A stretch of 64,000 bases of DNA from assembly GCA_009691765.1 (NCBI GenBank), contig SIAO01000003.1, positions 62,001 to 126,000 on the forward strand, given 5' to 3'. The notes under the pieces were generated by a model. That model ran no database searches, had not been told where the DNA came from, and worked only from the letters and a program-made list of their open reading frames with translations. Positions 34,478 to 45,110 of the stretch are shown here, one piece after another. The number at the start of each line of letters is the position of its first letter. Positions within the stretch are counted from its first letter, which is position 1. Source of the DNA: Planctomycetota bacterium. Lineage in GTDB: Bacteria > Planctomycetota > GCA-002687715. A program made the translations under genes and the position numbers.

Positions 34478-35503
34478 ATGCAGGAACAACCACACCAACC
34501 TCAGCCCGCCGACCTGCTCGGCCGCCCTCTCGGCAGCCTGCGCTTGTCGGTGACGGACCGCTGCAATTTGCGCTGTTCCTACTGCATGCCAGCGGAGAGT
34601 TATGCGTGGTTGCCTCGTGAAGACCTGCTGAGTTTCGAGGAATTGCGCCGACTGAGCGGGGCGTTTGTGGCTTTGGGCGCTGACCGTATTCGGCTCACAG
34701 GTGGCGAACCCTTGTTGCGCCGTGATCTACCGGAGCTGGTTCGCTTGCTACGGGCTTTGCCTGGCCTGAAGGATCTCGCACTCACCACTAACGGATTGCT
34801 CCTCGCAGACCTCGCTCGACCCCTCGCAGAGGCCGGATTGTCGCGGCTCACGGTGTCTCTCGATACTCTGCAACCGGCGCGCTTCTTGGCCATTTCGAAA
34901 CGCGACGAGCACGCTCAAGTCTTGCGTGGGATTGAAGCCGCGGCTCACGCGGGTTTTGCCTCGCTCAAATTGGACACCGTGATCATGCGCGGGACGAACG
35001 ATGACGAGATTCCAGCCTTGCTGGAGTTTGCGCGCAGTCGTGGTGCTGAGATCCGTTTCATTGAGTACATGGATGTCGGTGGCGCGACAGAGTGGAACGC
35101 GCAGCGCGTGGTTCCAGCGCAGGAGATTCTCGCGATCGTTGCAGCCAGCCATGGCACGGTGCAGTCCAGTGGAGGGCAGGGGCGCGCGCCGTCAACGCCT
35201 TACGCATTGGCCGATGGCCAACGCTTTGGTGTGATCGCGAGCATGAGTGCGCCCTTCTGCGATGCTTGCGACCGTAGTCGTGTGACAGCGGATGGCATGT
35301 GGTTTCACTGTCTTTATGCCACGCAAGGTGTGGATCTGCGCGGCCCACTGCGCGCCGGCGCTACCGACGCAGAACTCAGTGCGAAAATTCGCAGCGCTTG
35401 GGCGCAGCGTGCGGATCGCGGCGCCATGGAACGCCTCGGACTCGCAGATCGTCGCGCTGAGTCTGGTGAACTGCACACGGAAATGCACGTGCGAGGTGGT
35501 TGA
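34478..35503 (+). CDS. moaA: GTP 3',8-cyclase (molybdenum cofactor synthesis)
   Basis: This radical SAM enzyme (341 aa) starts molybdopterin synthesis from GTP. The N-terminal cluster is C29-x3-C33-x2-C36 in TDRCNLRCSYCMP. RLTGGEPLLRRDL, TNGLLL and SLDTL follow. The second cluster is in FCDACDRSRVTADG plus a later cysteine (WFHCLY). The chain ends in the double glycine needed for activity (VRGG). The N-terminal tail is slightly extended. No other moa genes are beside it. Confidence 0.97.
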   Translation: MQEQPHQPQPADLLGRPLGSLRLSVTDRCNLRCSYCMPAESYAWLPREDLLSFEELRRLSGAFVALGADRIRLTGGEPLLRRDLPELVRLLRALPGLKDLALTTNGLLLADLARPLAEAGLSRLTVSLDTLQPARFLAISKRDEHAQVLRGIEAAAHAGFASLKLDTVIMRGTNDDEIPALLEFARSRGAEIRFIEYMDVGGATEWNAQRVVPAQEILAIVAASHGTVQSSGGQGRAPSTPYALADGQRFGVIASMSAPFCDACDRSRVTADGMWFHCLYATQGVDLRGPLRAGATDAELSAKIRSAWAQRADRGAMERLGLADRRAESGELHTEMHVRGG

Positions 35504-35535
35504 GTCCGTGTGCACGGTGCAACCAACCCAGTCGG

Positions 35536-36291
35536 TCAGCCCTGTGGGCGCACGCTGAAACTCGAGCGTTTGGCGAGGCGAGCGTAGCGCCCGGTGATGT
35601 CGGACAGTTCTTCTGCGCCCGGCTTGGCGTTGTCGGCCAACCACTTCTGCCCCGCGGCGAAATACTCACCGAAAGCCTCACCGTCCATCTCAGCGGCCAC
35701 GAACTCTCCACGCGGCACAGTCATGATGCGGCAAATGGGCTCGCCTTCGGGAATGTGAATGCGCTCTTCACGCCGATCCAATTCAAGGACGCAGTGCCAC
35801 GCGTACGACGCGGGGTAGAGGTCGGCATCAACGATGGCGCTGTACGCGCGCCATGGGCGAAAGCGGTTGGGGATGTCGCCGATGTAGAGCAGTTCTCCCG
35901 GATCCGTTTTCAAGAACAGCCATGTGCACAGTTTCACTTGATTGCGCAGCGTGTCGAAGACGTCATCGGTGATCACATGGGGGACAGTTTGTCCTCGCTC
36001 CCAGAACCACGCATTCACTTGCGATTGCGGAGGCGCAGCTCCGTTTTCGTCGGGCGCCCACGCCCAATCGGCACTCACTGAGATGGGCTTCTCGAGAATC
36101 CATCCGCCGTTGGCGTCATCGCGAATGAAGGTCAGCGGAAAACTAGTGAGCACATCGAAGCCGTAGCCGCAGGCGGCGCGCAACGGCGGGCACTCTTCAG
36201 GATGGCCGCGCCCCGGAGGACGCTTGCGATACACGTCCTGAGCAGGAACTGGCGCCCTCACTCCGGCATGGAACTTGAACCAGTGCAGCAT
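35536..36291 (-). CDS. Hypothetical protein, possibly DUF6065-like
   Basis: This soluble protein (251 aa) has no signal peptide. Notable parts are an N-terminal LHWFKFHAGVRAPVPA strand, PEECPPLRAACGYGFDVLTSFPLTF, a Trp-rich middle (QVNAWFWERGQTVPHVITDD) and LYIGDIPNRFRPWRAYSAIVDADLYPASY. A segment with EGEPICRIMTVPRGEF follows. The layout recalls the DUF6065 family, but I cannot confirm it. ATG at 36291 has GGGGA about seven bases upstream. It converges with moaA and is not obviously in an operon. Confidence 0.65.
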   Translation of the reverse strand: MLHWFKFHAGVRAPVPAQDVYRKRPPGRGHPEECPPLRAACGYGFDVLTSFPLTFIRDDANGGWILEKPISVSADWAWAPDENGAAPPQSQVNAWFWERGQTVPHVITDDVFDTLRNQVKLCTWLFLKTDPGELLYIGDIPNRFRPWRAYSAIVDADLYPASYAWHCVLELDRREERIHIPEGEPICRIMTVPRGEFVAAEMDGEAFGEYFAAGQKWLADNAKPGAEELSDITGRYARLAKRSSFSVRPQG

Positions 36292-36356
36292 GGTGGATCC
36301 CCGCAAGGATCATCCCACGCGCGGCACAAGCCCCAAGCAGGTGTGTGAGTGCGCGT

Positions 36357-37436
36357 TCAGTTCTTGACGGCCTTCATTTCAGCGAGCAGTTTCTCCACGG
36401 CTGCATCGAGGGCCTTGCCACGCACATCCTTGGCACGAATCTTGCCCGTGGCATCAAGAACAAAGATGGTGGGGTAGCCACTCACATTCCAAAGCGTCGG
36501 TATCGGTCCTCTGGTGCTGCCTTGCCATGAAGAGCGCCAAGTGACGCCATGTTCGATGCACTTCTTGCGGTACACATCCTTGTCGCTGTCTGTGTTGATG
36601 CCGATAAGCGCGAAAGGCTCAGTTGCGAGGCGCTGCACGAGCGCCTTCTCGTCGGGGATCATCCCGACGCAGGGGCCTCACCAGAAGCCCCAAAAATCGA
36701 GCACCACCACCTTGCCGCGATAGTCGCTAAGTTTGAACGCAACGCCGTCGACATCGGTGGTTTCAAAGTCGGGAGGCGTGTCGCCGAGCTTCAGATGATC
36801 CGCAGCGAACAGCATGCCACTACTGGCTTTGGCGGCTTCCGAATCTGGGTGTTGGGCGATGAGCTCCTCGATCAGTCGACGACCTTCGGCCTTTTCCTCG
36901 GGGCTCGCTTTCTCGGATTCGAGACCCCATGCACCCAAACCAAAGAGCACCCACGTACGCACTTGCGCAGTTTGGTTCTTTGCTGCGAGCAGCTTCAAGA
37001 TGCGCAGGTTGGGCTCCTCGCCGTAGCTGATCGTGCGCGCTAGCGTTCTTGCAAGAGGCGCAAGAAATGCCGCACCTGCGTGATTATCGAGGAGCTGATT
37101 CAGCAACGCCTCTTTCGCAGCTGCTAGCTTCTGGTTCTCAGCCGCATCGCGGCCGCGTTCGTTCTGATAAATCCACAGAAGTGCTCGCCCGGATTCCTCC
37201 GAGGCCGGCGCCTTCTCTGCGAGCGCCCGGAAGCGCGGCAAGAAATCGAACACAGGCGACGCCGGCAACGCCTCGCGCGCGGTTCCCGCTTTGCGAGCGG
37301 CCGTAACCGCTTCCATCCATGTGGCTTGGGCTTTGGTGTATTCCGTGTTGAGAACATCCAGCGTCTCGGGTGCTTGTGCGGGCAGCAGCATGGCTGACGC
37401 ACACAGCAACAGAAGTGCGAACCGATGAACTTGCAT
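36357..37436 (-). CDS. TlpA/thioredoxin-like exported selenoprotein (UGA decoded as selenocysteine)
   Basis: Read through an in-frame TGA at 36678-36680, this is one protein of 359 aa. A signal peptide (FALLLLCASAMLLPAQA) precedes an all-helical N-terminal domain (about 25-205). A thioredoxin fold of the TlpA/ResA type follows: LGDTPPDFETTDVDG, GKVVVLDFWGFW, then U253-G-P-C256, GINTDSD and the cis-proline segment SGYPTIFVLD. The TGA replaces exactly the first cysteine of the universal WCGPC motif, and strong similarity continues on both sides in the same frame. This favours selenocysteine over a nonsense mutation. It is probably a periplasmic thiol-disulfide or peroxide-type oxidoreductase. 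The selenocysteine insertion machinery is not in this window. Confidence 0.85.
36650..36669 (-). promoter_or_regulatory. Candidate bacterial SECIS hairpin after the UGA codon
   Basis: Nine bases after the UGA, CGTCGGG pairs perfectly with CCCGACG around a six-base loop (ATGATC). If A and U in the loop also pair, the apical loop begins about 16 nt from the UGA and has G as its second base. That is at the short end of the distance known for bacterial SECIS elements. Confidence 0.5.
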
Positions 37437-37576
37437 GACAACTCTCCGGGGGAATGTCGTTCAGGGCGACCACGTGGTGAACCCACGCAGCGAACGGCCA
37501 CTCTTGCACGCGCAAGCACCGTGGTCAAGGGGTGTGTGTTCTCGTTGGTGTGTCGCGCGAAGGGCGTGGTGCGGCC

Positions 37577-37582
37577 TATAAT
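37577..37582 (+). promoter_or_regulatory. -10 promoter element for uvrA
   Basis: A consensus TATAAT lies 54 bp before the uvrA start codon, in the 200-bp gap divergent from the selenoprotein gene. No good -35 hexamer is visible at 16-18 bp. No SOS box was recognised. Confidence 0.4.
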
Positions 37583-37636
37583 CCCCAGATTTTCCAGAGG
37601 GCGTTTAGCTGCCTCATCTGCGAGAGTCCACGACTC

Positions 37637-40600
37637 ATGAGCCAGCGCGACATCGTTGTTCGAGGTGCCAGAGAGCACAATTTGAAGGGAATCGACGTCA
37701 CGATTCCCCGAGGCTCCCTCACCACCGTCACGGGTGTTTCGGGTTCGGGGAAATCATCGTTGGCCTTCGACACCATCCAGCGTGAAGGCCAGCGCCGCTA
37801 TGTGGAATCGCTCTCGGCGTACGCGCGGCAGTTTCTTGGTCAGTGTGAGAAACCGCGCGTGGATCATGTTGAGGGTTTGTCACCGACGGTGTCCATCGAC
37901 CAGAAGAGTGTGAACTCGAACCCGCGCTCCACTGTTGGGACCATTACGGAAGTTCACGACCACTTGCGCCTACTTTTTGCGCGGCTCGGCACACCGCATT
38001 GTGTGCAGTGCGGGAAACCGGTGCAGAGCTGGACAGCCGATGGCATCGTTGAGCGCATCGTCAGCGCGCACAACGGTCGTCAGGTGACTCTCTTGGGCAC
38101 CTTGATCCGCGAGCGCAAGGGTGAGTATCGCAAGGAACTCGAAGCGTTGCGCACGAAGGGCTATGTGCGCGCGCGTATCGACGGTGAGATTCGTCGCCTC
38201 GATGAACCCATCGAACTCGCACGTTACGAACGGCACAGCATCGAAGTGGTGTTGGATCGTGTGCGCGTCGCGACGGAGCAGCGCGCTCGTGTGGCGGAAG
38301 CGGTGCAAGCGGGGCTGGCGCTCGGCCTCGGCGAAATCGTGGTGTGTTGCGATGCCGCCGGCGAAGAACGTTGCTCGACCATGCGCGCCTGTCCGGACTG
38401 CAATACTTCCTTGACGGAATTGGAACCGCGCTTGTTCTCGTTCAATTCACCTCAAGGCGCGTGTGTGCAATGCGATGGCCTCGGTGAAAGTGGAGTCGTC
38501 GATCTCAATCTCGTGGTGCCGGATCGAACGAAGAGCATCGAGGAAGGCGCGGTGGCACCCAGCCGGGCTCGTTCGTTTTCGCTGCGCTGGCAGTTGCAAC
38601 CGGACCTGATGTTGCAAGTCTGCAAGGCTCTCAAAATCCGCACCACGGTCCCTTTCGCGGAATTGAAAGAGCGCGAACAACAGCAGTTGTTCCACGGCGC
38701 ACTTGGCAAGAACATCACCTTGAACCTGAGCTTCAAGAGTGAGCGCATCCATTGGAGTCGCAAAGAAAAGCGCGTGTGGCGTGGCGTGCTGCCCATCCTC
38801 GGTGACTACAGCAAGAAAGAGGGCGGCAAGGCCATCGTGGACTACGTGCGTCTCGGGCCGTGCCCCGATTGCAACGCCGCGCGTTTGAAACCTGAAGCCC
38901 TCTCAGTGAAGTTTCGTGAGCGCAACATCCACGAGTTGGCTTCACTCACCGTCAGTCAGCTTGCAGTTTTCGTTGATGGCCTCGTCTTGGATTCGCGCGA
39001 GCAGTTGATTGGTCAACGCTTGTTTCAAGAGCTGCGCTCGCGCTTGGTGTTTCTCGAGCGTGTGGGGCTCGGGTATCTCTGCTTCACGCGTGGTGCCGCG
39101 ACGCTGAGTGGCGGTGAATCGCAGCGCATCCGACTTGCAACGCAGGTTGGTTCGCAGTTGCGCGGTGTGCTCTATGTGCTCGACGAGCCCAGCATTGGAT
39201 TGCATCCGCGCGACAATCAGCGGCTCATCAGCACGCTCAAAGACCTGCGTGATGCGGGCAACACCGTGCTCGTGGTGGAGCACGACGAAGAGACCATGGC
39301 CAGTAGCGATTACCTACTGGACCTTGGGCCAGGGGCAGGTTGCGCCGGAGGTGAACTGCTTGCTGCTGGCACACCGCGCGTGGTGGCGCACCATCCACGC
39401 TCTGTGACCGGGGCGTGGTTGCGTCATGAAAAGCGGATGCTCCCACCGGCATCGCGCCGCGTGGCGACGGGCCCTGCACTGCGCGTCCTTGGTGCGCGTG
39501 CACACAATCTGAAGGCGATCGACGTCACCATCCCTGCGGGGCTGTTCGTGTGTGTCACAGGTGTGTCAGGTTCAGGCAAGAGCACGCTTGTCGATGACAT
39601 CTTGCGCCCCGCTTTGGCGCGGCATTACCACGCAGCCAAGGCCGCGCCACTGGCTCACGATTCCATCGAAGGCCTGGAGCATTTCGACAAAGTTGTCGAG
39701 ATCGACCAGAGCCCGATCGGTCGCACCTCGCGGAGCAATCCTGCTACCTACACGGGTGTTTTCGATGACATTCGCGCGTTGTTCGCCGATCTCCCCGAGG
39801 CCAAAGTGCGCGGTTGGAAAAAGGGCCGTTTCAGTTTCAACGTGGCGGGCGGGCGTTGCGAAGAATGCGAAGGCGCCGGTGTGAAGTACGTGGAGATGCA
39901 CTTCTTGGCGGATGTGGCCGTGGTGTGCAATGGCTGCGATGGACGTCGGTTCACGGATGCCACGTTGGAGTTGCAATGGCGTGGCAAGACCATTGCAGCT
40001 GTGCTCGACATGACGGTGACGGAAGCGCTGGAGTTTTTTGCCGCGCAACCACGCATCCGCCGCGGGTTGCAGGCGCTGGAGCAAACAGGACTCGGCTATG
40101 TGCAACTGGGGCAGCCCAGCACCACACTCTCTGGTGGTGAAGCGCAGCGCATCAAGTTGGCCACGGAGTTGCAACGGCCCGCGACGGGTCGCACGCTTTA
40201 CTTGCTCGATGAGCCCACTACGGGTTTGCATTTCGCCGATGTGGCGAGGCTTGTGACCGTGCTGCAAGCGCTGGTTCAGGCAGGCAACACCATGGTGGTG
40301 ATCGAACACAACCTCGATGTGATTCAGAATGCGGATTGGGTGATCGACCTCGGGCCAGAAGGTGGCGATGGTGGCGGCAGCGTGATGTGGCAAGGCCCAT
40401 TTGAAGGAGTGCTTCAAGCCAAGGGTTCGCACACTGGCGTTGCGTTGGCGCGGCATCTTGGGCGCACTCCGCTGCTCGCCGAACCCATGAGCAACGACGG
40501 TGCCAGTCTCGTTCGCGATCGCTCGCTGGATGGAGATGTGCGCGTCGTCGGTGCCACGTTGCACAACTTGAAAGTGGAGGAGGCGCGCTTCCCTGCGGGG

Positions 40601-43411
40601 AAGATGAGCGTCGTCACAGGACTCTCTGGTTCGGGCAAGACCAGCCTCGCCTTCGACACACTTTTCGCCGAAGGGCAACGCCGCTTTGTCGAGTGTCTTT
40701 CCACTTATGCGCGCCAGTTCCTTGGGAGATTGGAGCGCCCTCCTGTCGAAGCCATTCACGGGCTCGCGCCTGCGATTGCGATCGACCAGAAAACAACCGG
40801 GCGCAGTCCGCGCTCGACGGTTGCGACCGCCACAGAAATCCAAGATTATTTGCGCTTGCTGTTTGCGCGTTTGGGCACTGCGCACTGCCCAGCATGTGGT
40901 GTTCCTCTTCAAGCCAGCACGCCTGAATCCGCGGCGCAACGCTTGCTGCGTGAGTGTGCTGGACAACGCGGGCGTGTGTTGGCACCGCTGCTCGTGGCAT
41001 CACTCGGAATCAAAGCTGGATTGGAGCGAGCCAAAGATCTCAGTGCTGGCGTGGAGTCACTGAAAGCTGCTGGCTGGCGACGCGTGCTGCTCGATGGCAT
41101 TGAGACGGATCTCGACAAGCCACTGCCAGCTATGTCCAAGGTGAGCGACATTTGGTTGGTGCTGGATCGTGTGGCTGTGAAGCCCGACGCTTTGCCGCGT
41201 TTGCGCGAGGCCTTCGAAGTGGCCTTTACACGCAGCGCGTACGCTGCGTTCATGCCTGAGAAGGGGGCGGCGTTGTTGTTCTCCAGTTCTCCCGCTTGTA
41301 TGCCGTGCGGCACTCGCTTGCCTGAGGAACCGACGCCTCGTCACTTCTCTTTCAACAGTCATCACGGTGCATGCACCGCCTGCAAGGGCTTGGGCGAGAC
41401 GCAATCTTGCGACCCTGCGAAGTTGATCGCGCATCCTGAGAAAGCGCTGTTTGACGGAGCCTTGGTGGAGCGCCCCGGAGATTTTCTCTCGCGCAGCGAC
41501 AGTTGGTTTCGCACCACGCTGACGGCGTTGGCCAAGAAATCCGCGGTGGATCTGAAGCAGCCTTGGAACAAGCTCCCGAAGAAATTTCGAGATGCGGTGC
41601 TGTATGGCAGCCGCGAAGACTTTGGGGTCAACTTCGAAGGCTCGAAAGCATCGCGCATTGAGAACTGGGAGATGAAAGTCACTTGGAAGGGCCTGTGTCG
41701 TTACGTCGAGGAATGGCAGCGCACTTCTGACAGCCCTTCGTGGGTGGAACAGCTCGAGCCGCTACTGCGCCACGATGCTTGTGCCAGTTGCTCTGGCGAG
41801 AGATTGCAACCGATCTGGCGTTCATTCCGCACGGGCGGACGCACTCTTGGCGACGTTACGCGCATGACCGTAGACGAAGCGTTGCTGTGGGTTGCTGCGT
41901 TGCGCAGTGAGTTCAAACCTGATGCGGCTGTTTGGCGTGTTGCCGAGCAATTGGTGACGGAGCTCGATAGGCGCCTCAATTTCCTCGCACGCGTGGGCCT
42001 GAGCTACTTGTCTCTCGGACGAAGTGCCGCGACGCTTTCTGGTGGAGAGGCGCAGCGCATTCGCTTGGCGACGCAGATCGGCAATCAGCTCAGCGGTGTG
42101 TTGTATGTGCTCGACGAACCCACCATCGGGCTTCACCCGCGAGACACGCAGCGCTTGCTGGGGACGCTCAAGAGCTTGTGCGCGCTGGGCAACACCTTGG
42201 TGGTGGTGGAGCACGACCGCGACACCATCGCTGCTGCAGATTGGCTCGTAGATCTCGGGCCAGGAGCCGGACACCATGGTGGCCGCGTGGTGTGGCAAGG
42301 TCCTGCTGCCGCCGTCAATCATTCGGACACGCTGACGGCCAAATATCTGACGGGTCGTGCGCATGTGAGCGTTGCGCGCGAGCGGCGCAAACCACGCGGC
42401 CTGTTGCGACTGCAAGGGGCGCGAGCCAACAATCTCAAAAATGTCAGTGCTGAGTTTCCGCTTGGGTGCCTCACGGCGGTCACGGGAGTGTCGGGTTCGG
42501 GCAAGAGCAGCCTCGTGATGAGCTCTCTCGCAGTTGCGCTCGGAGCGATCAAAGGGCAAGCCGCGACGGCTGGCAAGGTCAAAGGCGTCATGGCGCTCGG
42601 CGGTACGCAAGTTGTGGATCAAGCGCCGCTTGGCAGCAGCCCACGCTCGAATCCGGCGAGCCATCTGGGCATTCTCGACCGCATCCGCGATTTGTTCTCT
42701 GAGGCGCTGTTGGCCAAGCAGCGTGGCTATGGGCCGGGTCGTTTTTCTTTCAACACGCGCGAGGGGCGCTGTCAGGCTTGCGAAGGGCGCGGTAGCGTCC
42801 TTGTCGAAATGCACTTTCTACCAGATGTAGAAGTGGGTTGCGAGCATTGCAAGGGGCAACGCTACAACCGCGAGACTCTCGATGTGCATTGGCGCGGCAA
42901 GTCCATCGCTGATGTGTTAGGTATGGAGGCTGAAGAAGCCGCCGCGTTCTTCGCCGGACATGAACGCATTGCGGCGCCTTTGCGCTTGTTAGTCGAGATC
43001 GGTCTTGGTTACATACGGCTTGGTCAGAGTGCGACGACACTGTCTGGAGGCGAGGCGCAGCGCCTCAAGCTGGCTGCAGAGCTGGCCTGCCGTGGGAGTG
43101 ACAAGCTGTTTTTGTTGGATGAACCCACCACAGGGTTGCACTTCGAAGATGTGCGGCGCCTTCTGTGTGTGCTCCATCGACTGGTGGAGCGTGGACACAG
43201 TGTGGTAGTGATTGAACACAATATGGAGGTGGTTGCAGATTGCGACCACGTGATCGACATGGGGCCCGAGGGCGGAGATGCTGGCGGTGAACTGCTGGCC
43301 AGTGGTACGCCGGAACAGCTTGCGGAGTGCGGTTCGTCGGACACGGGCCGGGCGTTGCAGCCGTTGCTGCGCGCCTTGCGCGAGGAGCATGCGTTTGGAT
43401 CCAGTTGTTGA
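37637..43411 (+). CDS. uvrA: Tandem-duplicated UvrA excinuclease subunit
   Basis: The protein (1924 aa) is twice the usual UvrA length. Each half is a complete UvrA with two ABC ATPase modules. Half one (to about 950) has [44 protein letters not shown] and then [25 protein letters not shown]. Half two repeats the series ([46 protein letters not shown]). Zinc-binding CxxC pairs occur in both halves ([26 protein letters not shown]). UvrA detects distorting DNA damage, normally as a dimer, so one chain could act as a built-in dimer. Similar fusions are known in Chlamydiae. The protein is followed by an XPB helicase overlapping by 23 nt. Confidence 0.97.
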   Translation: MSQRDIVVRGAREHNLKGIDVTIPRGSLTTVTGVSGSGKSSLAFDTIQREGQRRYVESLSAYARQFLGQCEKPRVDHVEGLSPTVSIDQKSVNSNPRSTVGTITEVHDHLRLLFARLGTPHCVQCGKPVQSWTADGIVERIVSAHNGRQVTLLGTLIRERKGEYRKELEALRTKGYVRARIDGEIRRLDEPIELARYERHSIEVVLDRVRVATEQRARVAEAVQAGLALGLGEIVVCCDAAGEERCSTMRACPDCNTSLTELEPRLFSFNSPQGACVQCDGLGESGVVDLNLVVPDRTKSIEEGAVAPSRARSFSLRWQLQPDLMLQVCKALKIRTTVPFAELKEREQQQLFHGALGKNITLNLSFKSERIHWSRKEKRVWRGVLPILGDYSKKEGGKAIVDYVRLGPCPDCNAARLKPEALSVKFRERNIHELASLTVSQLAVFVDGLVLDSREQLIGQRLFQELRSRLVFLERVGLGYLCFTRGAATLSGGESQRIRLATQVGSQLRGVLYVLDEPSIGLHPRDNQRLISTLKDLRDAGNTVLVVEHDEETMASSDYLLDLGPGAGCAGGELLAAGTPRVVAHHPRSVTGAWLRHEKRMLPPASRRVATGPALRVLGARAHNLKAIDVTIPAGLFVCVTGVSGSGKSTLVDDILRPALARHYHAAKAAPLAHDSIEGLEHFDKVVEIDQSPIGRTSRSNPATYTGVFDDIRALFADLPEAKVRGWKKGRFSFNVAGGRCEECEGAGVKYVEMHFLADVAVVCNGCDGRRFTDATLELQWRGKTIAAVLDMTVTEALEFFAAQPRIRRGLQALEQTGLGYVQLGQPSTTLSGGEAQRIKLATELQRPATGRTLYLLDEPTTGLHFADVARLVTVLQALVQAGNTMVVIEHNLDVIQNADWVIDLGPEGGDGGGSVMWQGPFEGVLQAKGSHTGVALARHLGRTPLLAEPMSNDGASLVRDRSLDGDVRVVGATLHNLKVEEARFPAGKMSVVTGLSGSGKTSLAFDTLFAEGQRRFVECLSTYARQFLGRLERPPVEAIHGLAPAIAIDQKTTGRSPRSTVATATEIQDYLRLLFARLGTAHCPACGVPLQASTPESAAQRLLRECAGQRGRVLAPLLVASLGIKAGLERAKDLSAGVESLKAAGWRRVLLDGIETDLDKPLPAMSKVSDIWLVLDRVAVKPDALPRLREAFEVAFTRSAYAAFMPEKGAALLFSSSPACMPCGTRLPEEPTPRHFSFNSHHGACTACKGLGETQSCDPAKLIAHPEKALFDGALVERPGDFLSRSDSWFRTTLTALAKKSAVDLKQPWNKLPKKFRDAVLYGSREDFGVNFEGSKASRIENWEMKVTWKGLCRYVEEWQRTSDSPSWVEQLEPLLRHDACASCSGERLQPIWRSFRTGGRTLGDVTRMTVDEALLWVAALRSEFKPDAAVWRVAEQLVTELDRRLNFLARVGLSYLSLGRSAATLSGGEAQRIRLATQIGNQLSGVLYVLDEPTIGLHPRDTQRLLGTLKSLCALGNTLVVVEHDRDTIAAADWLVDLGPGAGHHGGRVVWQGPAAAVNHSDTLTAKYLTGRAHVSVARERRKPRGLLRLQGARANNLKNVSAEFPLGCLTAVTGVSGSGKSSLVMSSLAVALGAIKGQAATAGKVKGVMALGGTQVVDQAPLGSSPRSNPASHLGILDRIRDLFSEALLAKQRGYGPGRFSFNTREGRCQACEGRGSVLVEMHFLPDVEVGCEHCKGQRYNRETLDVHWRGKSIADVLGMEAEEAAAFFAGHERIAAPLRLLVEIGLGYIRLGQSATTLSGGEAQRLKLAAELACRGSDKLFLLDEPTTGLHFEDVRRLLCVLHRLVERGHSVVVIEHNMEVVADCDHVIDMGPEGGDAGGELLASGTPEQLAECGSSDTGRALQPLLRALREEHAFGSSC

Positions 43412-45110
43412 AACGCCTATAGGCAAGCCGCTCATCGTCCAGCGCGATAGAACCGTGCTGCTCGATCTGCACGAACCCGGCGCTGAAGAGGCGCGCGGGG
43501 AAATCTCGCGTTTTTCTGAGCTCATCAAGAGCCCCGAGCATTTGCATACGTACCGCATCACTTCGCTATCGCTGTGGAATGGCGCCGCGCGCGGTATCGA
43601 CGCACCGGAAGTGAGTTCGACATTGGCGCGTTGGTCGCGCAATCTTGTACCGAAAGAAGTGATGGTGTGGGTGTGCGAGGCTTTGGCCCGCACGGGACGC
43701 ATTCGCCTAGTGCGGCGCGCCGAACGCTTCGGACTGGAGACAGATCCTGACACGCTGGCCACGATCATGGCCGTCCCGAGCGTGTCGGAGTTGGTGGAAC
43801 AGTGCGCTGACGGGTTTCTCGCGCTGCGCGATGGGATGCGCGGTTTGGTGAAACGCGCACTCGTCCGCGTGGGATATCCCGTCGACGATGTCGCTGGCTT
43901 CGAAGAAGGCGATCCGTTGCCGGTGCGTCTGCGCACAACCGATACGGAAGGCCGCCCTTTTGCGGTGCGCGATTACCAAGAGTCAGCAGCTCAGGCGTTC
44001 TACGCCGAGCGTAGTGAACGCGGTGGTGCTGGCATCGTGGTGTTGCCATGCGGTTCAGGCAAGACCGTCGTGGGCATTCGCGCCATGGCGTTGTACGGCG
44101 TGCAGACGCTCATCTTGACCACCAACCGCAGCGCCGTCGCGCAGTGGAAACGCGAACTCTTGGCGCGCACCCATCTCACTGCTGATCAAGTGGGCGAGTA
44201 CACGGGGGACACCAAAGAAATCCGTCCAGTGACGGTGTCCACCTATCAGATTCTCACGTGGCGGCGCAGCGCGACGAGTAGCTTCGAGCACTTGGAACTG
44301 TTCAGTTCCAACAACTGGGGTTTGGTGATTTACGACGAAGTGCATCTGCTTCCGGCGCCCGTGTTCCGCGTGACGGCCGACTTGCAAGCACGCCGTCGCC
44401 TCGGGCTCACCGCGACTTTGGTGCGCGAAGACGGTCGCGAAGATGAGGTTTTCAGCCTCATCGGCCCATGTCGTTACGACTTGCCTTGGCGCAATCTCGA
44501 GAAACGCGGGTTCATCGCGCAAGCGCGCTGTATCGAAGTGCGCGTGCCTTTCAGTCGTGATGAGCGAGTCACCTACGAGGACAGCACGCGCCGCGAGCGA
44601 GTGCGCCAGTCGGCGGAGAATCCAGCCAAACTGGATGTGCTTCACGCACTCTTGCGACGGCACAAGCGCGATCGCGTGTTGGTGATTGGACAGTACACCG
44701 ATCAACTCTTGGACATCAGCCGCGCCATCGGAGCGCCTTTGATCACAGGGGCAACACCGAATGACCAGCGTGAAGTGCTCTACGGAGCATTTCGTCGTGG
44801 ATTAGTGCCCGTGCTGGTGGTTTCCAAGGTTGCGAACTTCGCCATCGACCTCCCTGATGCCAACGTGGCCATTCAGGTGAGCGGCATGTTCGGTTCACGC
44901 CAAGAGGAGGCGCAGCGCCTTGGTCGCGTGTTGCGGGCCAAGTCTGACGGGTCAGGGGCCTTGTTCTATGCCGTGGTGACAGAAAACTCGCGCGACCAAG
45001 AGTTCAGCGCACATCGGCAGTTGTTTCTTGCGGAACAGGGGTATGCTTACGAGATCATGGATGCCGCTGAAGTGTTTGCAACGAACCCTGAATTGACCAC
45101 CGACGCGTGA
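43389..45110 (+). CDS. XPB/ERCC3-type DNA helicase
   Basis: This superfamily 2 helicase (573 aa from ATG 43389) has an N-terminal damage-recognition-like domain (about 1-180). The helicase core has Walker A LPCGSGKTVVG, the DEVH box (LVIYDEVHLLPAPVF), motif III LGLTATLVREDGREDEVF, the XPB-type FIAQARCIEV region and motif VI with QEEAQRLGRVLR. XPB in eukaryotes opens DNA during repair and transcription; bacterial forms occur in scattered phyla. Its position directly after uvrA suggests a repair role. A GAGGAG motif ends one base before the ATG but is seven bases from TTG 43395, which may be the true start. It overlaps the partner gene by 4 nt. Confidence 0.95.
   Translation: MRLDPVVETPIGKPLIVQRDRTVLLDLHEPGAEEARGEISRFSELIKSPEHLHTYRITSLSLWNGAARGIDAPEVSSTLARWSRNLVPKEVMVWVCEALARTGRIRLVRRAERFGLETDPDTLATIMAVPSVSELVEQCADGFLALRDGMRGLVKRALVRVGYPVDDVAGFEEGDPLPVRLRTTDTEGRPFAVRDYQESAAQAFYAERSERGGAGIVVLPCGSGKTVVGIRAMALYGVQTLILTTNRSAVAQWKRELLARTHLTADQVGEYTGDTKEIRPVTVSTYQILTWRRSATSSFEHLELFSSNNWGLVIYDEVHLLPAPVFRVTADLQARRRLGLTATLVREDGREDEVFSLIGPCRYDLPWRNLEKRGFIAQARCIEVRVPFSRDERVTYEDSTRRERVRQSAENPAKLDVLHALLRRHKRDRVLVIGQYTDQLLDISRAIGAPLITGATPNDQREVLYGAFRRGLVPVLVVSKVANFAIDLPDANVAIQVSGMFGSRQEEAQRLGRVLRAKSDGSGALFYAVVTENSRDQEFSAHRQLFLAEQGYAYEIMDAAEVFATNPELTTDA

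Noticed and set aside
36357-36662. A separate 101-aa thioredoxin-like gene starting at 36662
   Set aside because: It lacks the first strand and active site of the fold and continues in frame with the upstream part through a single TGA at the active-site cysteine. One selenoprotein gene explains both parts better than two genes or a pseudogene.
39572-40966. 464-codon open frame antisense to uvrA
   Set aside because: It is the complement of the conserved ABC domains of uvrA, has His/Arg-rich composition and no recognisable domain. It is a by-product of high GC.
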